Notes under the pieces: model-generated | Seen by the model: only the letters and a program-made list of their open reading frames with translations | What the model was told of the DNA's origin: nothing | Database searches by the model: none | Part shown: positions 47,483-60,135 of the stretch, piece after piece | Position numbering within the stretch: position 1 is the first letter of the stretch | Layout: each line of letters starts with the position of its first letter | Made by a program: the position numbers and the translations under genes | Source of the DNA: Symbiodinium natans | Lineage: Eukaryota; Sar; Dinophyceae; Suessiales; Symbiodiniaceae | Direction of reading: 5' to 3' | Assembly: GCA_905221605.1 (NCBI GenBank) | Contig: CAJNDS010002379.1 | Span: 887,501 to 951,500, forward strand | Length of the DNA: 64,000 nucleotides

Positions 47483-48740
47483 GACACAAATAGGGCTTGG
47501 ACCCTAAACCCAAAGTTCTTGGGCGCCGGCGAGGCTATATGCTTGACCCTAAACCCTAAACCCTAAACCCTTTTGGCCGCTCGACATCATTTGCACACTC
47601 TGCCATCGCAGCCGTGCTTTCACAGCCGCCAAGACAATGGCCCAGTGATCTATGGGACGGCTGGGGTGGGCTGCTCGTGTCCCTAATCCCTAATCACAAA
47701 CTTCGGATTAGGGTGTAGGGTTTTGGGTTTAAGGTTGAGGGTTTATATAGGGTTTACACCCCCAACCCTCACCCCTTGTGGCTTGGCTTTGGAGATTCAC
47801 AAAGGCACCTGCAGAAAACAAGCCTACAGGACGAGGTAAGTTTCAAGTAGCACCTACTCCAAGCCACAAAGCCAAAGACCGACCTCAACCCTTCCCCTAA
47901 CCACCCTCGATTCTACGCCCCCCCACTCAACCCTGAACCCTAAACCCTGAATCAGAAACCCTGAACCCTAAACCCTAAACCCTAAACCCTAAACCCTAAA
48001 CCCTAAACTCTAAACCGTACAAACCACTCTTGAGGAGCCCTTGACCTTGCATGACGTGCCTCAGGCCCTGAGCCTACCAAAAGCCCCTAAACCCGAAACG
48101 CTAAACCCTAAACCCTAAACAGGGCTTTCTACTCTTAAAACTGTCGGTTTAGGTCATACCTCCGGCTTGACTTGCCTCCGCCGGTTCAGCCACCCTAATG
48201 CCATCTGGTGTTTTGTACTTCGTCTTGGTAACAAAGTCGTGCCGAAACCCTCTCATAAAAAGTCAATCGCTTCACTTATTCCAGATTGGTCTTTCTTGAG
48301 TGTAGGCCTTCCATCGCTGTGACTTCTTTCGGCTTGATGTGGATCACACTCCGGATGCTCGTGCGGCTACGTGAGGATAGTGAGTAAAGCTAAACCCTAA
48401 ACCCTAAACCCTAAACCCTAAACCCTAAACCCTAAACCTATCAACAGCAGCCTAAGCCCAGTCCAGCCCGAATCCACTGGTGAACTTGCGCTCCCACCAA
48501 ATTTGCCCGGGCAAGGGTGCATGCATGGTTTAGGGTTTAGGGTTTAGGGTGTAAGGTTTAGGGTTTAGGGTAAAGTTTTTAGGTTTTAGGGCTTAGGGCT
48601 TTCTTGGGGTTGGGGGGTTTTGGGGGCGGGGGGGGCGGGGAGAGGGCGTTGCAGCGCCAACAAAAAAAACAAAGGGGGGTGTTGAGGGGGCGGGGGGGGG
48701 GGGGGGTGTTGAGGGGGCTTTAGGGGTTTTAGGGGTTTTT
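47483..48740. repeat. Short telomere-like tracts, unique blocks and a G-rich block
   Basis: CCCTAAA at 47545-47570, 47930-48020 and 48390-48440; TTTAGGG at 48525-48575; a G-rich block with GGGGGCGGGGGG and an A8 at 48600-48745. A unique block (47740-47900) has GTGGCTTGGCTTTGG and AAGCCACAAAGCCAAAG as partial inverted arms. Unique 48130-48390 shows no supportable gene. Confidence 0.6.
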
Positions 48741-49150
48741 GGGGTGTTAGGGGGTTTAGGGTTTAGGGTTTGGGGTTTAGGGTTTAGGGTTTAGGGTTTA
48801 GGGTTTAGGGTTTAGGGTTTAGGGTTTAGGGTTGGAGGGAGCGAAAGCGACTGCAACCAGACATTTAAAAGGAGGGGGGCCCCGCCCCTGACGTCTCTTT
48901 GCTGCACTGCCGGCCATCCCGGAGTCTTGGGGTTTAGGGTTTAGGGTTTAGGGTTTAGGGTTTAGGGTTTAGGGTTTAGGGTTTAGGGTTTAGGGTTTAG
49001 GGTTTAGGGTTTAGGGTTTAGGGTTTAGGGTTTAGGGTTTAGGGTTTATGGTTAGGGTTTAGGGTTTAGGGTTTAGGGTTTAGGGTTTAGGGTTTAGGGT
49101 TTAGGGTTTAGGGTTTAGGGTTTAGGGTTTAGGGTTTAGGGCTAGTGCTT
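48741..49150 (+). repeat. Two long TTTAGGG arrays
   Basis: 48745-48833 and 48928-49150, split by a 95-bp unique island. Near-perfect heptamers with single variants (one TTATGG near 49048). Confidence 0.95.
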
Positions 49151-51180
49151 AGGGTTAGGGGTTGTTTCTGAACTAAGATCACATGCTGAGAAGCTCTTGA
49201 CTTAGCAAGTCTTCTTCGTATCCTGTGAAAAAAGCAACCTTACTAACTAACCCTACTTACTAAGTCAACAGGGCTTCCAATTTCTAGGTGCTTTGGACAT
49301 GTCCCACCCGCCCACGTTGCCAGGAAAACCCAAGGTTCACGCGTGTTAGATCGTACAGGGTTCAGGGTTCAGGGTGTTTAGGGTTTAAGGGTTAGGGTTT
49401 AGGGTCTAGGGTTTAGGCACCCATTTCTTCACTCTGAACCAGACACGAAAGCAGGACCCTGATGGAGAGCAAACCCGATTTGAGGGTTCAGGAGCTTGGG
49501 ATATCCCGGAGAATAGAGCACTTAGGGCTTGAGAAGCCTGATTGGGGGTAAAGTTTCGGGACGACGGTCTCTAGGGTTTAGGGTTTAGGGTTAGGGTTTA
49601 GGGTTTAGGGTTTAGGGTTTAGGGTTTAGGGTTTAGGGTTTAGGGTTTAGGGTTTAGGGTTTAGGGTTTAGGGTTTAGGGTTTAGGGCTTGTAGGGTTGG
49701 GGCACTACTGACTCTGCAGGCCTGGGCAGTAAAAGCCGCAGCAAAGGCCGGCACTCGGCGTTGGGCGTTGTTGGCTGAAATCGCGTGCGCGCGGGAGCGA
49801 TGGTGGGAGGGGCTCAGAGGCCTAGGTTGAGGGCTTTCAGGCTCCCTACACCCTGCACCCTAAACCCTAAACCCTAAACCCTAAACCCTAAACCCTAAAC
49901 CCTAAACCCTAAACCCCCGTAAACCCAATACCCGAAACCCCTGAACCCCAAACCCTAAACCCCGGGACTCATTTGTTCAGCTCCACACTCACCTGACAGG
50001 ACTCACAGGTGCTCAGGTTCGCAAACCTGATCCCCAGCCCTCACTTCATTCGGGCCTACGGTTGAAGGTTTCGGGTATACGGTGTAGGGACCTTAAACCC
50101 TAAACCCCAAACCCCAAACCCCAAACCCTAAACCCTAAACCCTAAACCCTAAACCCTAAACCCTAAACCCCCGGTTTCGGTTTTTTGGCTTGGGCGGGAG
50201 ATTCAAGCTCGGGCCTCTGGGCTCTTGGGGCGCCGGCCGACATCCGAACCCAAGCACCTACAATCCCCACAAGGGCTTCAGGGTTTCGCAGCTCAGGGTT
50301 AAGGGTTTAGGGTTTAGGGCTTGGGGTTTGGGGTTTGGGGTTTGGTGTTTGGGGTTTAGGGTTTAGGGTTTGGAGTTTGGGGTTTAGGGTTTTGCCAACC
50401 ATAGCTGCCCGGTCGCAGATGGCACAGTCCGCTGCACCGGCCTCGCGGGCAGGTGAAAGCTGCAAGCTTCAGATGGCGCATCAGGCCTGCTAAACCCCCG
50501 AAATCCCTACACTCCCTAAACCCTAAATCCTTAAACCCTGAACCCCTAAACCCCTAAACCCCCAAACCCCTAAACCCCTGAGCCCCTAAACCCCTAAACC
50601 CCTGAACCCCTGAGCCCCTAAACCTCTAAACCCCTGAGCCCCTAAACCCCTAAACCCCTGAACCCCTAAACCCTAAACCCGCAAGGCTGGGCGGAGGGTG
50701 GCGATGCAAAGCTGCGGCCAAACACAAGCTCGGGGTTGAATAGCTAAAGCCCACGAGCAAGATAAAGCCAGGGATAGGGCTTAGGGTCTAGGGGAAAAGG
50801 TTTAGGGCTTAGGGCTTAGGGTTTAGGGCGTAGGGCTTAGGGTCCACGGTTTAGGGTTCTGGGTTTAGGGTTTAGGGTCTAGGGTTTAGGGATAGGCGTC
50901 CAGGGTTTAGGGTTTAGCAAGCAGAAAGCATGAATGCAAATTATCCAGCAGTGGACAAAAGCTCGATCTCGACGACAATCACAAGGCCCGTCGCGCTGCA
51001 CCATAAGGGACGTACTACACCCTAAACCCTAAGCCATAAGCCGAAAAGAATACGGAGCCGTAAACGCGAAACCGCAAATAATTTCAGGACCACTGAGCAA
51101 TGCCTGCGGAACTTCAGCCGCGTGGATTCGCGCGAGGCTTAGGGTTGAGTAACCCTAAACCCTGAACCCTAAACCCTAAA
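49151..51180. repeat. Mosaic of telomere-like tracts and islands
   Basis: TTTAGGG at 49573-49690 and 50290-50390; CCCTAAA at 49855-49970 and 50094-50172; CCCCTAAA/CCCCTGA at 50510-50690; degenerate TTTAGGG at 50775-50915. Unique islands (49160-49360, 49700-49850, 49975-50090, 50400-50500, 50920-51130) have no gene I can support. Confidence 0.65.
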
Positions 51181-51540
51181 CCCGAAGCTAGGAGGACGAG
51201 GGTCCTAGTTTCAAGGCCTTGCTCACGCTCAGTTTGCCCATATATGTATATCTATCATTGGATATATGAAATTGAAAAACATTTAGATACGGGTACAAAG
51301 AACGAAAGCAAGAAAGAAAGAAATAAAGAAAGAAAGAAACAAAGAGAGAAGCATATAAGCACCTGCGCCACATGGGAGCGATGCGGCCTACTTACCTCAT
51401 TATCTTCAAACCTTCGAGAGAAGCTTGCAGCGGTCGCACGAGCAATCTTTGCAGCAGTCGGCTCTTCGGAAGATGTATACTTCAGCAATCGGCTCTTCGG
51501 TAGCTAGTTTCGAAGCATCTGTACGGTCGTTCTCCCCAAG
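51181..51540. repeat. Unique block with GAAA microsatellite
   Basis: Purine-rich GAAA/GAAC repeats at about 51297-51350 and a duplicated CAG(C/T)CGGCTCTTCGG motif at about 51457-51500. The minus frame through it, rich in Leu/Phe/Ser, is a translated microsatellite and is not called. Confidence 0.6.
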
Positions 51541-51703
51541 TAACAAACATACTAAATCCTGAACCCTAAACCCTGAACCCTAAACCTTAAACCCTCCCCA
51601 AACCCATAAGCCCGGCAGGCAACCCCCGAGAGTCCACAGCACCAGGGTGAAGAAACATCTGCAAGTTGCTTCGGGGTTGAAGAGGCTGGATCTAAACCAC
51701 TTA
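51541..51703 (-). repeat. Short CCCTAAA tract and unique island
   Basis: CCCTAAA/CCCTGAA at 51550-51595, then an unassigned island capped on its right by TTTAGGG. Confidence 0.7.
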
Positions 51704-51990
51704 GGGTTTAGGGTTTAGGGTTTAGGGTTCAGGGTTTAGGTTTTAGGGTTTAGGGTCTAGGGTTTTAGGGTTTAGGGTTTAGGGTTTAGGGTTTAGGGTT
51801 TAGGGTTTAGGGTTTAGGGTTTAGGGTTTAGGGTTTAGGGTTTAGGGTTTAGGGTTTAGGGTTTATGGGTTTAGGGTTTAGGGTTTAGGGTTTAGGGTTT
51901 AGGGTTTAGGGTTTAGGGTTTAGGGTTTAGGGTTTAGGGTTTAGGGTTTAGGGTTTAGGGTTTAGGGTTTAGGGTTTAGAGTTTAGGGTC
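51704..51990 (+). repeat. Long TTTAGGG array
   Basis: About 40 units, with few variants. Confidence 0.95.
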
Positions 51991-53429
51991 CCCCAAACGT
52001 TGAGTATTGTTGGTGTCGTCTGGTATATCCTATGTTTGATACGAACACATATTCTTGTGTACATTCAAACAGTACATGTTCGATAGACAAATGGGGACTA
52101 CTTCATGAAGCTCGCCTTTGTCGAATCTGCCCAGGGTTTAGGGCTTCGAATTGCACAACCCTAAGCCCTCAGCCCCCAAACCTTAAATGCTAAAACCTAA
52201 ACCCTAAAACCTAAGCACCCCCCACAGCAAGCCAGCAAAAGGCGAGAGAATCCACACCGAGATTCCGGGTTCCGTAGGTTCACGGGCTCCGAAACCCCAA
52301 ACTAGGTGTAGGGTTTAGGGTTTAGGGTTGAGGGTTGAGGTCTTTCCCCACGCAGCGGCAGTAAGTACTATGTGGAATGGCGCCCGGACAGGCGTGTGAC
52401 GGGAATCCAACTGTTCTCTTGGGTGTTAGGTTTCTTTCTCTCCCCCCCCCCCCCCCCCCGGCTGTGAGCTTTCACAGACCACCACCCAAACCCTAAACCC
52501 TAAACCCTAAACTAAACCCTAAACCCTAAACCCTAAACCCTAAACCCTAAACCCTAAATTGCCTCGTAGGGTTCAGGGCTGCCGCCCTCAATTCCCACCA
52601 TGAGAAGGGCTTCACAAACGGTTTGAGTCAGCCCAACGAGCGGGAGTTGGGGGTGGGGTCTTCCGAGCTCTAACGGTCGCACGGCGGTTGCAGGGAACCC
52701 TAAACTAAACCCTAAAGCCTAAAGCCTAAACCCTAAACCCTAAACCCCAAACCCTAAACCCTAAACCCTAAACCCCAAACCCCAAACCCTAAACCCTCAA
52801 GCCCCCCGAAGTTGTTTGAGGAGGGGCCTTCCTTTGGGAGGTCCTTGCTGCAACGCTTCGTTGGCGCTTTTAAGCTCTGGAAATGGTACCCTTGCTTTGG
52901 GGTATCCGCCTCAAGAGGAGGAGCGCGCGGGCTCCCCTTGCAAGTATAAAGCACCACTTTCGTGGTCCCAAACCAAAGCTCAGCCCCAGGGGCTGAATTC
53001 GACACCCCTAACCCTAAACCCAAAACCCTAAACCCCAAACCCCAAACCCTAAACCATTCTCTCCTTGTCCAGCCAGGCAGTAAAGGTCTTTCGACTGCCG
53101 GGTGTAGTTCTGGGTCCAGGCACCCTAGAAAAGGGCGGGTACCTAAGCAGGCCGGCGGGAATTTAGGGTCTAGGGTTTAGGGCTTTTGGGCTTAGGGACC
53201 AAGGGTTTTGTTAGGACCCCAAAAACGTTCCCTAAACCCTAAACCCTAAACCCTAAACCCTAAACCCTAAACCCTAAACCCTAAACCCTAAACCCGAAAC
53301 CCTAAACCCTAAACCCTAAACCCTAAACCCTAAACCCTAAACCCTAAACCCTAAACCCTCCCCCTTCGCAAGGACTCCATGACCGACCTGAGCGGAGCCG
53401 TCGATATGAACGTCGCCGCATTGGAAGCT
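51991..53429. repeat. Unique islands and CCCTAAA tracts
   Basis: C homopolymer (about 18-19 C) at 52441-52459. CCCTAAA at 52490-52558, 52695-52800, 53020-53055 and 53230-53360 (the last about 130 bp, near-perfect). Islands at 51992-52130 and 52800-53000 are unassigned; the latter has open frames on both strands. Confidence 0.7.
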
Positions 53430-53745
53430 GACTTTGTCCTCTTACTTTGTCTAAGGAAGGAACCATGGGCCCTGCTTATGTATAGTCAATCTAAGGGTAG
53501 TATGGTCACGTCTCCGAAATATGGACCCTTTTCTGGTTTATAGTTGGGGTAGTAATAAACATTTAAAATTTTATTCTTATTGAGTTTAAGTACCCTTAAA
53601 AATGTAAAATGTTATCCCACTATGACAAAGTTTTGGGGTTACTATTGCAAGGCGGCCCGGGTACACAAAAATAGACCATGCTGTGGAGAGCTCACCATAT
53701 AGCAAGGGGCCCACTTTGAGGGCCCCAGACTTTGTCCTCTTACTT
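53430..53745. mobile_element. AT-rich insert bounded by an 18-bp direct repeat
   Basis: GACTTTGTCCTCTTACTT occurs at 53430-53447 and again at 53728-53745, enclosing 280 bp that is clearly more AT-rich than its surroundings and carries GGGCCC motifs near both ends. The arrangement resembles an insertion with a long target-site duplication, as left by retroposition; no SINE or LINE motif was identified. Confidence 0.5.
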
Positions 53746-55460
53746 GGCAAGAGGCTCCCGATTTGAGAGTGGTAGAGGGCTTCGGGCTTCGGGCTTCAGA
53801 GTGGAGTTTAAGGTTTCAGGTTTTGGGTTTAGGGTTTAGGGTTTAGGCTTTAGGGTTTAGGGTTTAGGGTTTAGGGTATGGGTCCGGAGTCTTGGGCGGG
53901 TTTCGGGCGAAAGAAAGGGTTCGTGTAAGCTCGTTTGTCTTTTGGACCGTTGGGGCCTGCGGGACTTTTTCGGGTTTCGGGTTTAGGGTTTAGGGTTTAG
54001 GGTATAGGGTTTAGGGTTTAGGGTTTAGGGTTTAGCCTCCGGGACACCTTTTTGTGGCCTGTGCCGCCTCCCAGGGCCTTTCGGTCTCTCGGCTTGTCAG
54101 CTGTTTAGACGAACAACTTTGAAAGTTCATAAGATGACACCACATGCAAGTTCTAGCTATGGTGGTCTTGAGGGTTTAGCGTTTCGGGTTTGGGGTATAA
54201 GGTTGAGGGTTTGAGGTTTAGGGTTTAGGGTTTACGGTTTAGGGTTTAGGGTTTAGATTGCCGTGGAGCGGCACGTAGGCAGCAAAACCTTGCATTCAAA
54301 TCAACCCTAAACCCTAAACCCTGAACCCTGATCCCTAAACCCTAAACCCTGAACCCTAAACCCTAAACCCTAAAAACTAAGCCCTAAACCCTGCGAACAC
54401 GCGCAAGAGAAGGCCTCCTCATGGATCCCTTCGGCGATAGAGCTTTGGTTGAGGACGGTGGGCCTGATCAGAGGAAGTTTCAGAAGGCCCACATGAGCCC
54501 TAAGCCCTAAGCCCTAAACCCTAAACCCTAAACCCCAAACCCTAAACCCTAAACCCTAAACCCTAAACCCTAAACCCCAAACCCTAAACCCTGAACGCCA
54601 AACCCTAAACCCTAAACTTCCGAGAAAGCTTTGAGAAAGGCTCTGGGAGCGGTGCTTCAGAGTTGGGAGGCTGGCGCCCAGCGCTGCTTCCAAGGGTCGT
54701 GGAAACACATTAGCTTCGAGGGTTTAGGGTTTAGGGTTTAGGGTTTAGGGTTTAGGGTTTAGGGTTTGGGGTTTAGGGCTTGGGGTTTGGGTTTAGGGTT
54801 TGGGTTTAGGGTTTCGGGTTTAGATTTTAGGGGTCTAGCGTTTAGGGTTTGACCTTTGTACAAGTCCTGGTGGACACCTGGGTTACGGCATCTCGATGCT
54901 GGCTGACAAGTGAACTGACACGATGATCAACCTTTAACCAGCAACCCATCACAAACACCATACCATCCCAACATGTCGTCTTGGAATTAGGACAGCCCGA
55001 AACGCTCAAAAATGAACACGAAGCATTTGCCCTGCCCCCGCCCACAGGCCTTTCGCCATCAACTGGGAGATGGAAATGGTGCTACTGTTACCTGAGTTCC
55101 AACTTCTCCAAAGAGAGGGTTCAGGGTGTAAGCCCTAAACCCTAAACCTTAAACCCTAAACCCTAAACCCTAAACCCTAAACCCTAAACCCCGCTTAGGG
55201 GCCCCAGATCTAAGAGCTTGGTACCTTCAGGTAGGGTGTAGGGTTTAGGGTTTAGGGTTTAGTTACTTGAGAAGGGAACCTTGAAAAAGGGAAAAGGGTG
55301 CCACTGGGCTGACAAAATGATGGTGGAATCTCCCTTGCAGGACCCCGCCACCCCCACAAACAAAGGAATCCTCATTGTCGAAAAGACCCGTATCATGCTC
55401 TAAGGTGAGCAAGCCATGACCCGCATCTCACAACCTAACCTCTGAACCCTGAACCCTAAA
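53746..55460. repeat. Telomere-like tracts, islands and one introner-like copy
   Basis: TTTAGGG at 53820-53880, 53970-54035, 54205-54260 and 54715-54850; CCCTAAA at 54300-54390, 54495-54620 and 55130-55195. An introner-like fragment lies at 55261-55311 (AGTTACTTGAGAAGGGAACC then GGGTGCCACTGGGC). The unique block 54850-55125 has an unidentified 67-codon minus frame. Confidence 0.6.
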
Positions 55461-55867
55461 ACCTGAGGTTCAGGGTTTAGAGTTTAGGGTTTAGGGTTTA
55501 TAAGGTTTAGGGTTTAGGGTTTAGGGTTTGGGGTTTAGGGTTTAGGGTTTAGGGTTTAGGGTTCAGGGTTTAGGGTTTAGGGTTTAGGGTTTAGGGTTCA
55601 GGGTTTAGGGTTTAGGGTTTAGGGTTTGCGGGTCTGGGGTTAGGGTTTAGGGTTTAGGGTTTAGGGTTTAGGGTTTAGGGTTTAGGGTTTAGGGTTTAGG
55701 GTTTAGGGTTTAGGGTTTAGGGTTAGGTTTAGGGTTTAGGGTTTAGGGTTTAGGGTTTAGGGTTTAGGGTTTAGGGTTTAGGGTTTAGGGTTTAGGGTTT
55801 AGGGTTTAGGGTTTAGGGTTTAGGGTTTAGGGTTTAGGGTTTAGGGTTTAGGGTTTAGGGTTTAGGG
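55461..55867 (+). repeat. Long TTTAGGG array (about 400 bp)
   Basis: Near-perfect heptamers with scattered TTCAGGG and TTTGGGG variants in the left half and a single unit deletion near 55724. Confidence 0.95.
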
Positions 55868-57694
55868 CTCTGCCCTAATCTCCCCGATCCTCTGGGGCTG
55901 CAGCCACTGCTCCCGGTGCGTCGGGGAGGCCTGGCTCTGTCGAAGCAAAAAGCTTTCAGAGAGTCTCCCGCTTTATCCGTAAACCCTAAACCCTAAACCC
56001 TAAACCCTGAACCCTAAACCCGAAACCCTAAACCCTAGACCCTAAACCCCTGAGCCCCTGAGACCTAAGCCAGGGTTTCGGGTGGTCTCAAGAAGGGTTT
56101 TGGGAGTTTTTTGGGGGAGCCTGCCAGTGGGTTAGGGCTCAAGGGACCTCCGCCGGGATCTAAGGCTTTAAGGTGTATCGGGTTGAAAGCGTTTTGAGGG
56201 TGTATAGGGTTGATACAGCTACCCAAGAGACCCTTTGTCAGATAACGTAGTGGCCGCTATCTGACTGAGCCCCTAAACCCTAAACCCTAAACCCTAAACC
56301 CTAGACCCTAGACCCTAAGCCCTAAGCCCTAAGCCCTAAACCCGAAGTGTTGGGAGGTCTTTGGGACTTCAGGGGTCAGCCCTAGAGGGCTTAGGGCTTA
56401 GGGTTTAGGGTTTAGGGCTTAGGGTTTAGGGTTTAGGGTTTAGGCTAATTATAGGGTTTAGGGTTTAGGGTTTAGGGTTTAGGGTTTAGGGTTTAGGGTT
56501 TAGGGCTTAGGGCTTAGGGCTTAGGGTTCAGGGTTTAGGCTATAGGGTTTAGGTTTGTTTGGGGTTTGGGGTTTGGGTCAGAAAGCTCTACCGCGGCCCC
56601 TGCAGCACTGAGCCCTAGATTCTGTAGGTACCGTATTGGTTCTCGGCTTCGGCGGGTACGGCTTTTCCCTAAACCCTAAACCCTAAACCCTAAACCCTAA
56701 ACCCTAAACCCTAAACCCTAAACCCAGTAGTCTTGTTCATGAAGCCATGCTCGTTGCATCCCCAAGAAGGATACGGCCGAACAGACGCCCGCGCCAAAAC
56801 CTGACACCCTGTGTGCAGACGCCCATCGAGCCCTAAACCCTAAACCCTAAACCCTAAACCCTAAACCCTAAGAATGACCGGAATCCCGCAAGCCTGCGCA
56901 TTTCAAACCTCCATGAAGGGGTCAAAGGAGGGGCGCCTGGAAGGGACCCTTAATCTTATTCCCCTTTTTAACCCCTATGTATAGGTTATATAGTCCCTAT
57001 AATCGGGTAAACCCTAAACCCTAAACCCTAAACCCCAAACCCCAAACCCTAAACCCTCAAGAAACGCCACAAAATCCTACGTCAATGTGCCGGTGCGGCT
57101 CTGCTCCGTTGAAGACGGCAGCCGCCGCAGACTGCAATTGATGGGTTCTTCTATACATGTTGCGTTCCTTTTGGAGGTTTAGGGTTGAGGGTTGATTGTT
57201 GAGGGTTAGGGTTTAGCGTTCTTCTAGATATTGGGGCCTTACCACCCACTCTGAGCATAAGGAACCTCATTTGAAGCGGGAACGATACGAGACCCTTCGT
57301 TAGAATGGCATCGAACTTGTGCGGGTGGTGCTGCCACGTTTCGGGCCTGCAGGGGACCCTAAACCGTAAACCCTAAACCCTAAACCCTAAACCCTAAACC
57401 CTAAATTGTAAGCCCTGAACCCTAATCACACCCCAAATCCGACAGAGGACCACCATGAGCCCGAATTATAACCCAAACCCTATGTCATGCCTTCAACCGT
57501 AATTAAACCCTAAACCAGGAACCCTAAACCAGAAACCCTAAACCCTAAACCCTAAACCCTAAACCCCAAACCCTAAACCCTAAACCCTAAACCCTAAACC
57601 CTAAACCCTCCAAGTAAGAAAGGAAGTGCCGGGCGCGCCAAGGCCGCGTTCGCGGCCACCTGCCCGGGTGGCGGGGCCCCTGCAGAGCATGGAA
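55868..57694. repeat. Mosaic of CCCTAAA/TTTAGGG tracts and islands
   Basis: The island 55868-55978 lies between TTTAGGG and CCCTAAA (non-capped polarity). CCCTAAA at 55980-56060, 56270-56345, 56668-56725, 56825-56872, 57008-57060, 57360-57410 and 57500-57610; TTTAGGG at 56390-56560. Unique blocks 56070-56270, 56875-57005, 57062-57180, 57210-57358 and 57611-57694 contain no gene I can name. Confidence 0.65.
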
Positions 57695-57950
57695 GGTGGG
57701 GTTTAGGGTTTAGGGTTTAGGGTTTAGGGTTTAGGGTTTAGGGTTTAGGGTTTAGGGTTTAGGGTTTAGGGTTTAGGGTTTAGGGTTTAGGGTTTAGGGT
57801 TTAGGGTTTAGGGTTTAGGGTTGGTCTAGGGTTTTGGGTTTCGGGTTTCGGGTTCAGGGCTTGGCGTTTAGGGTAAGGGGTTAAGAGCCTAGGGTTTGGG
57901 GTTTAGGGTTTGGAGTTTCGGGTTTGGGGCAGTGGGTTTGGGGTTATTGG
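57695..57950 (+). repeat. TTTAGGG array and degenerate tail
   Basis: Near-perfect at 57697-57822, then TTTCGGG/TTTGGGG variants. Confidence 0.9.
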
Positions 57951-58590
57951 AGGGTTTCAGGTTTGGGGCTTCCGGTGCGGTCTGTAGCTGAAGGGGCAAC
58001 AAGGGTTGAAGGGCTCAAATTCTTCTATTCCAAGTTGAGGATACGAAAAGAAACCCAGACATGTGGATCACTCACACCCACGTCCCCCCACGCCATACCT
58101 GTCACCAAGAGCATCTACAGTGTGGGATCCCATCTTGCACTTGAAAGCACATGGGTAGTCCATGTACCTTTATGAAAGTTACAACTACTTCAGTGTTCCT
58201 ACGTGGATCCCTACCACGCAAAACCCTAAACTGTAAACCCTAGACCCTAGATCCACTTGTGCTTCCTTGAAGGACTCCTGCTTGGAACCATATGTTTGCC
58301 AAGGGGTTCTTTGGATCCCTAAACCCTAAACCCCAAACGACCCTAAACCCTATACCCGAAACCCTAAGCCCAAGGGCACCACCATCTCTCAGAACAACTT
58401 AGCGTTTAGGGGTTTAGGGGTTTAGGGGCCTAGGGGTTTAGGGGATTGGCCACCGATTGGGCAGCTATAAAGAGAAGTTGTACGTAGGGCAAGCTGTAGC
58501 GACATTGGCAGTTCTAACGTACATGTGGCCAGATCCTTCGATCCATCCACGACATGAAAGACCTCAAGCAAAGCTCGAAAGCCCTAGTCT
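57951..58590. other. Unique block, weak candidate exon
   Basis: A plus frame at about 57985-58175 (GATRVEGLKFFYSKLRIRKE, then HAIPVTKSIYSVGSHLALES) reads like protein but has no known motif. Short CCCTAAA and TTTAGGGG motifs occupy parts of 58215-58445. Confidence 0.3.
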
Positions 58591-59226
58591 GAGCCCTAAA
58601 CCCTAAACCCTAAACCCTAAACCCTAAACCCTAAACCCTAAACCCTAAACCCTAAACCCTAAACCCTAAACCCTAAACCCTAACCCCCCGGCCTACTTGG
58701 CTCGAGCGAGCCTGTGGCCGGGAGGAGTTGCGCGTGAGGGCTTCTCACCAACGGAGGTCCATGGTGACTACTTATGAACCCCCTAAACCCTAAACCCTAA
58801 ACCCTAAACCCTAAACCCTAAACCCTAACCCCTAAACCCTAAACCCTAAACCGTGTTCATCCGCTTTGGGTACCCTGCACACTAATGGGCCGCTTTGTAA
58901 TCCTAACCCATAACAAAAGACCGAAATTTAGAGAATGGATGTAGGATGCTTAAGGCGCTTCTAAGTGGGTTAGGACTACTTCAATAATTGGATGAGAAGC
59001 TATCTTGAACCTTCGAGTGCTGCTTTAGGGTTTAGCGTTTAGGGGGGTGAGGGTTGAGGGCTTAGGGATGAAACGGGGTTTACGAAAATACGGGAACCCT
59101 AAATAGACCCCCAAATATTAGCATTCCCTTATAATGAGGATCCCAAGAAAGCACCCCCTATTTCGGCAACCCCCAAAGAGGATTTCGGGGTTTCGTGGCC
59201 CATTTGATGCACATGGCCACTGCATG
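58591..59226. repeat. CCCTAAA tracts and unique blocks
   Basis: CCCTAAA at 58593-58688 and 58780-58855. The island 58689-58780 is open on plus (RPTWLERACGREELRVRASH). Unique 58856-59220 is unassigned. Confidence 0.7.
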
Positions 59227-59520
59227 TGTTTAGGGTTTAGGGGTTTAGGGGTTTAGGGGTTTAGGGGTTTAGGGGTTTAGGGGTTTAGGGGTTTAGGGGT
59301 TTAGGGGTTTAGGGGTTTAGGGGTTTAGGGGTTTAGGGGTTTAGGGGTTTAGGGGTTTAGGGGTTTAGGGGTGTAGGGGTTTAGGGGTTTAGGGGTTTAG
59401 GGGTTTAGGGGTTTAGGGGTGTAGGGGTTTAGGGGTTTAGGGGTTTAGGGGTTTAGGGGTTTAGGGTTTAGGGTTTAGGGTTTAGGGGTTAGGGTTTAGG
59501 GTTTAGGGTTTAGGGCTGAG
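59227..59520 (+). repeat. 8-bp TTTAGGGG array, about 28 units
   Basis: Uniform TTTAGGGG for about 230 bp with two identical TGTAGGGG variants about 55 bp apart, so a higher-order block was duplicated. Returns to TTTAGGG at the right end. Confidence 0.95.
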
Positions 59521-59838
59521 GGTTTTATCTTCAACTCCTCCGCCCCCCATACCCTAACCCTCAACCCTAAACCCCCTAACCCCCGAACCCGCCAGTCCCC
59601 CTGAACCCTAAACCCCCAAATCCCTAAACCCTAAACCCTAAACCCCAAACCCCTAACCCCCCAAGAGCGCCTCCAGCCTGAGCCCCTCTCGCAAACAGAC
59701 CTTGTTGTGGGTGTAGGATCCGCTGGCCGCGCTTCTGCCTCTGCCTGCCGCCGCTATGGCGAAGAGTTCGAGGGTGCAACCAATTTTGACTCGCTCTCAC
59801 TGCCCACGGCGCAGCGCAGACCGGGCCCGCACAAGCAC
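59521..59838 (+). other. CCCTAAA tract and capped coding-like island
   Basis: CCCTAAA/CCCCTAA at 59555-59660, then an island open on plus from about 59720 (SAGRASASACRRYGEEFEGA, then TNFDSLSLPTAQRRPGPHKH) up to TTTAGGG at 59840. Exon-like but unidentified. Confidence 0.35.
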
Positions 59839-60135
59839 GGTTTAGGGTTTAGGGTTTAGGGTTTAGGGTTTGGGGTTTCGGGTTTAGGGTTTAGGGTTTA
59901 GGGTTTAGGGTTTAGGGTTTAGGGTTTAGGGTTTAGGGTTTAGGGTTTAGGGTTTAGGGTTTAGGGTTTAGGGTTTAGGGTTTAGGGTTTAGGGTTTAGG
60001 GTTTAGTGTTAGGGTTTAGGGTTTAGGGTTTAGGGTTTAGGGTTTAGGGTTTAGGGTTTAGGGTTTAGGGTTTAGGGTTTAGGGTTTAGGGTTTAGGGTT
60101 TAGGGTTTAGGGTTTAGGGTTTAGGGTTTAGGACG
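59839..60135 (+). repeat. Long TTTAGGG array
   Basis: About 42 units, nearly perfect except for TTTGGGG/TTTCGGG near the left end and one TTTAGTG near 60005. Confidence 0.95.

Noticed and set aside
51188-51507. Leu/Phe/Ser-rich membrane-like protein on the minus strand
   Set aside because: It is translation of a GAAA microsatellite.
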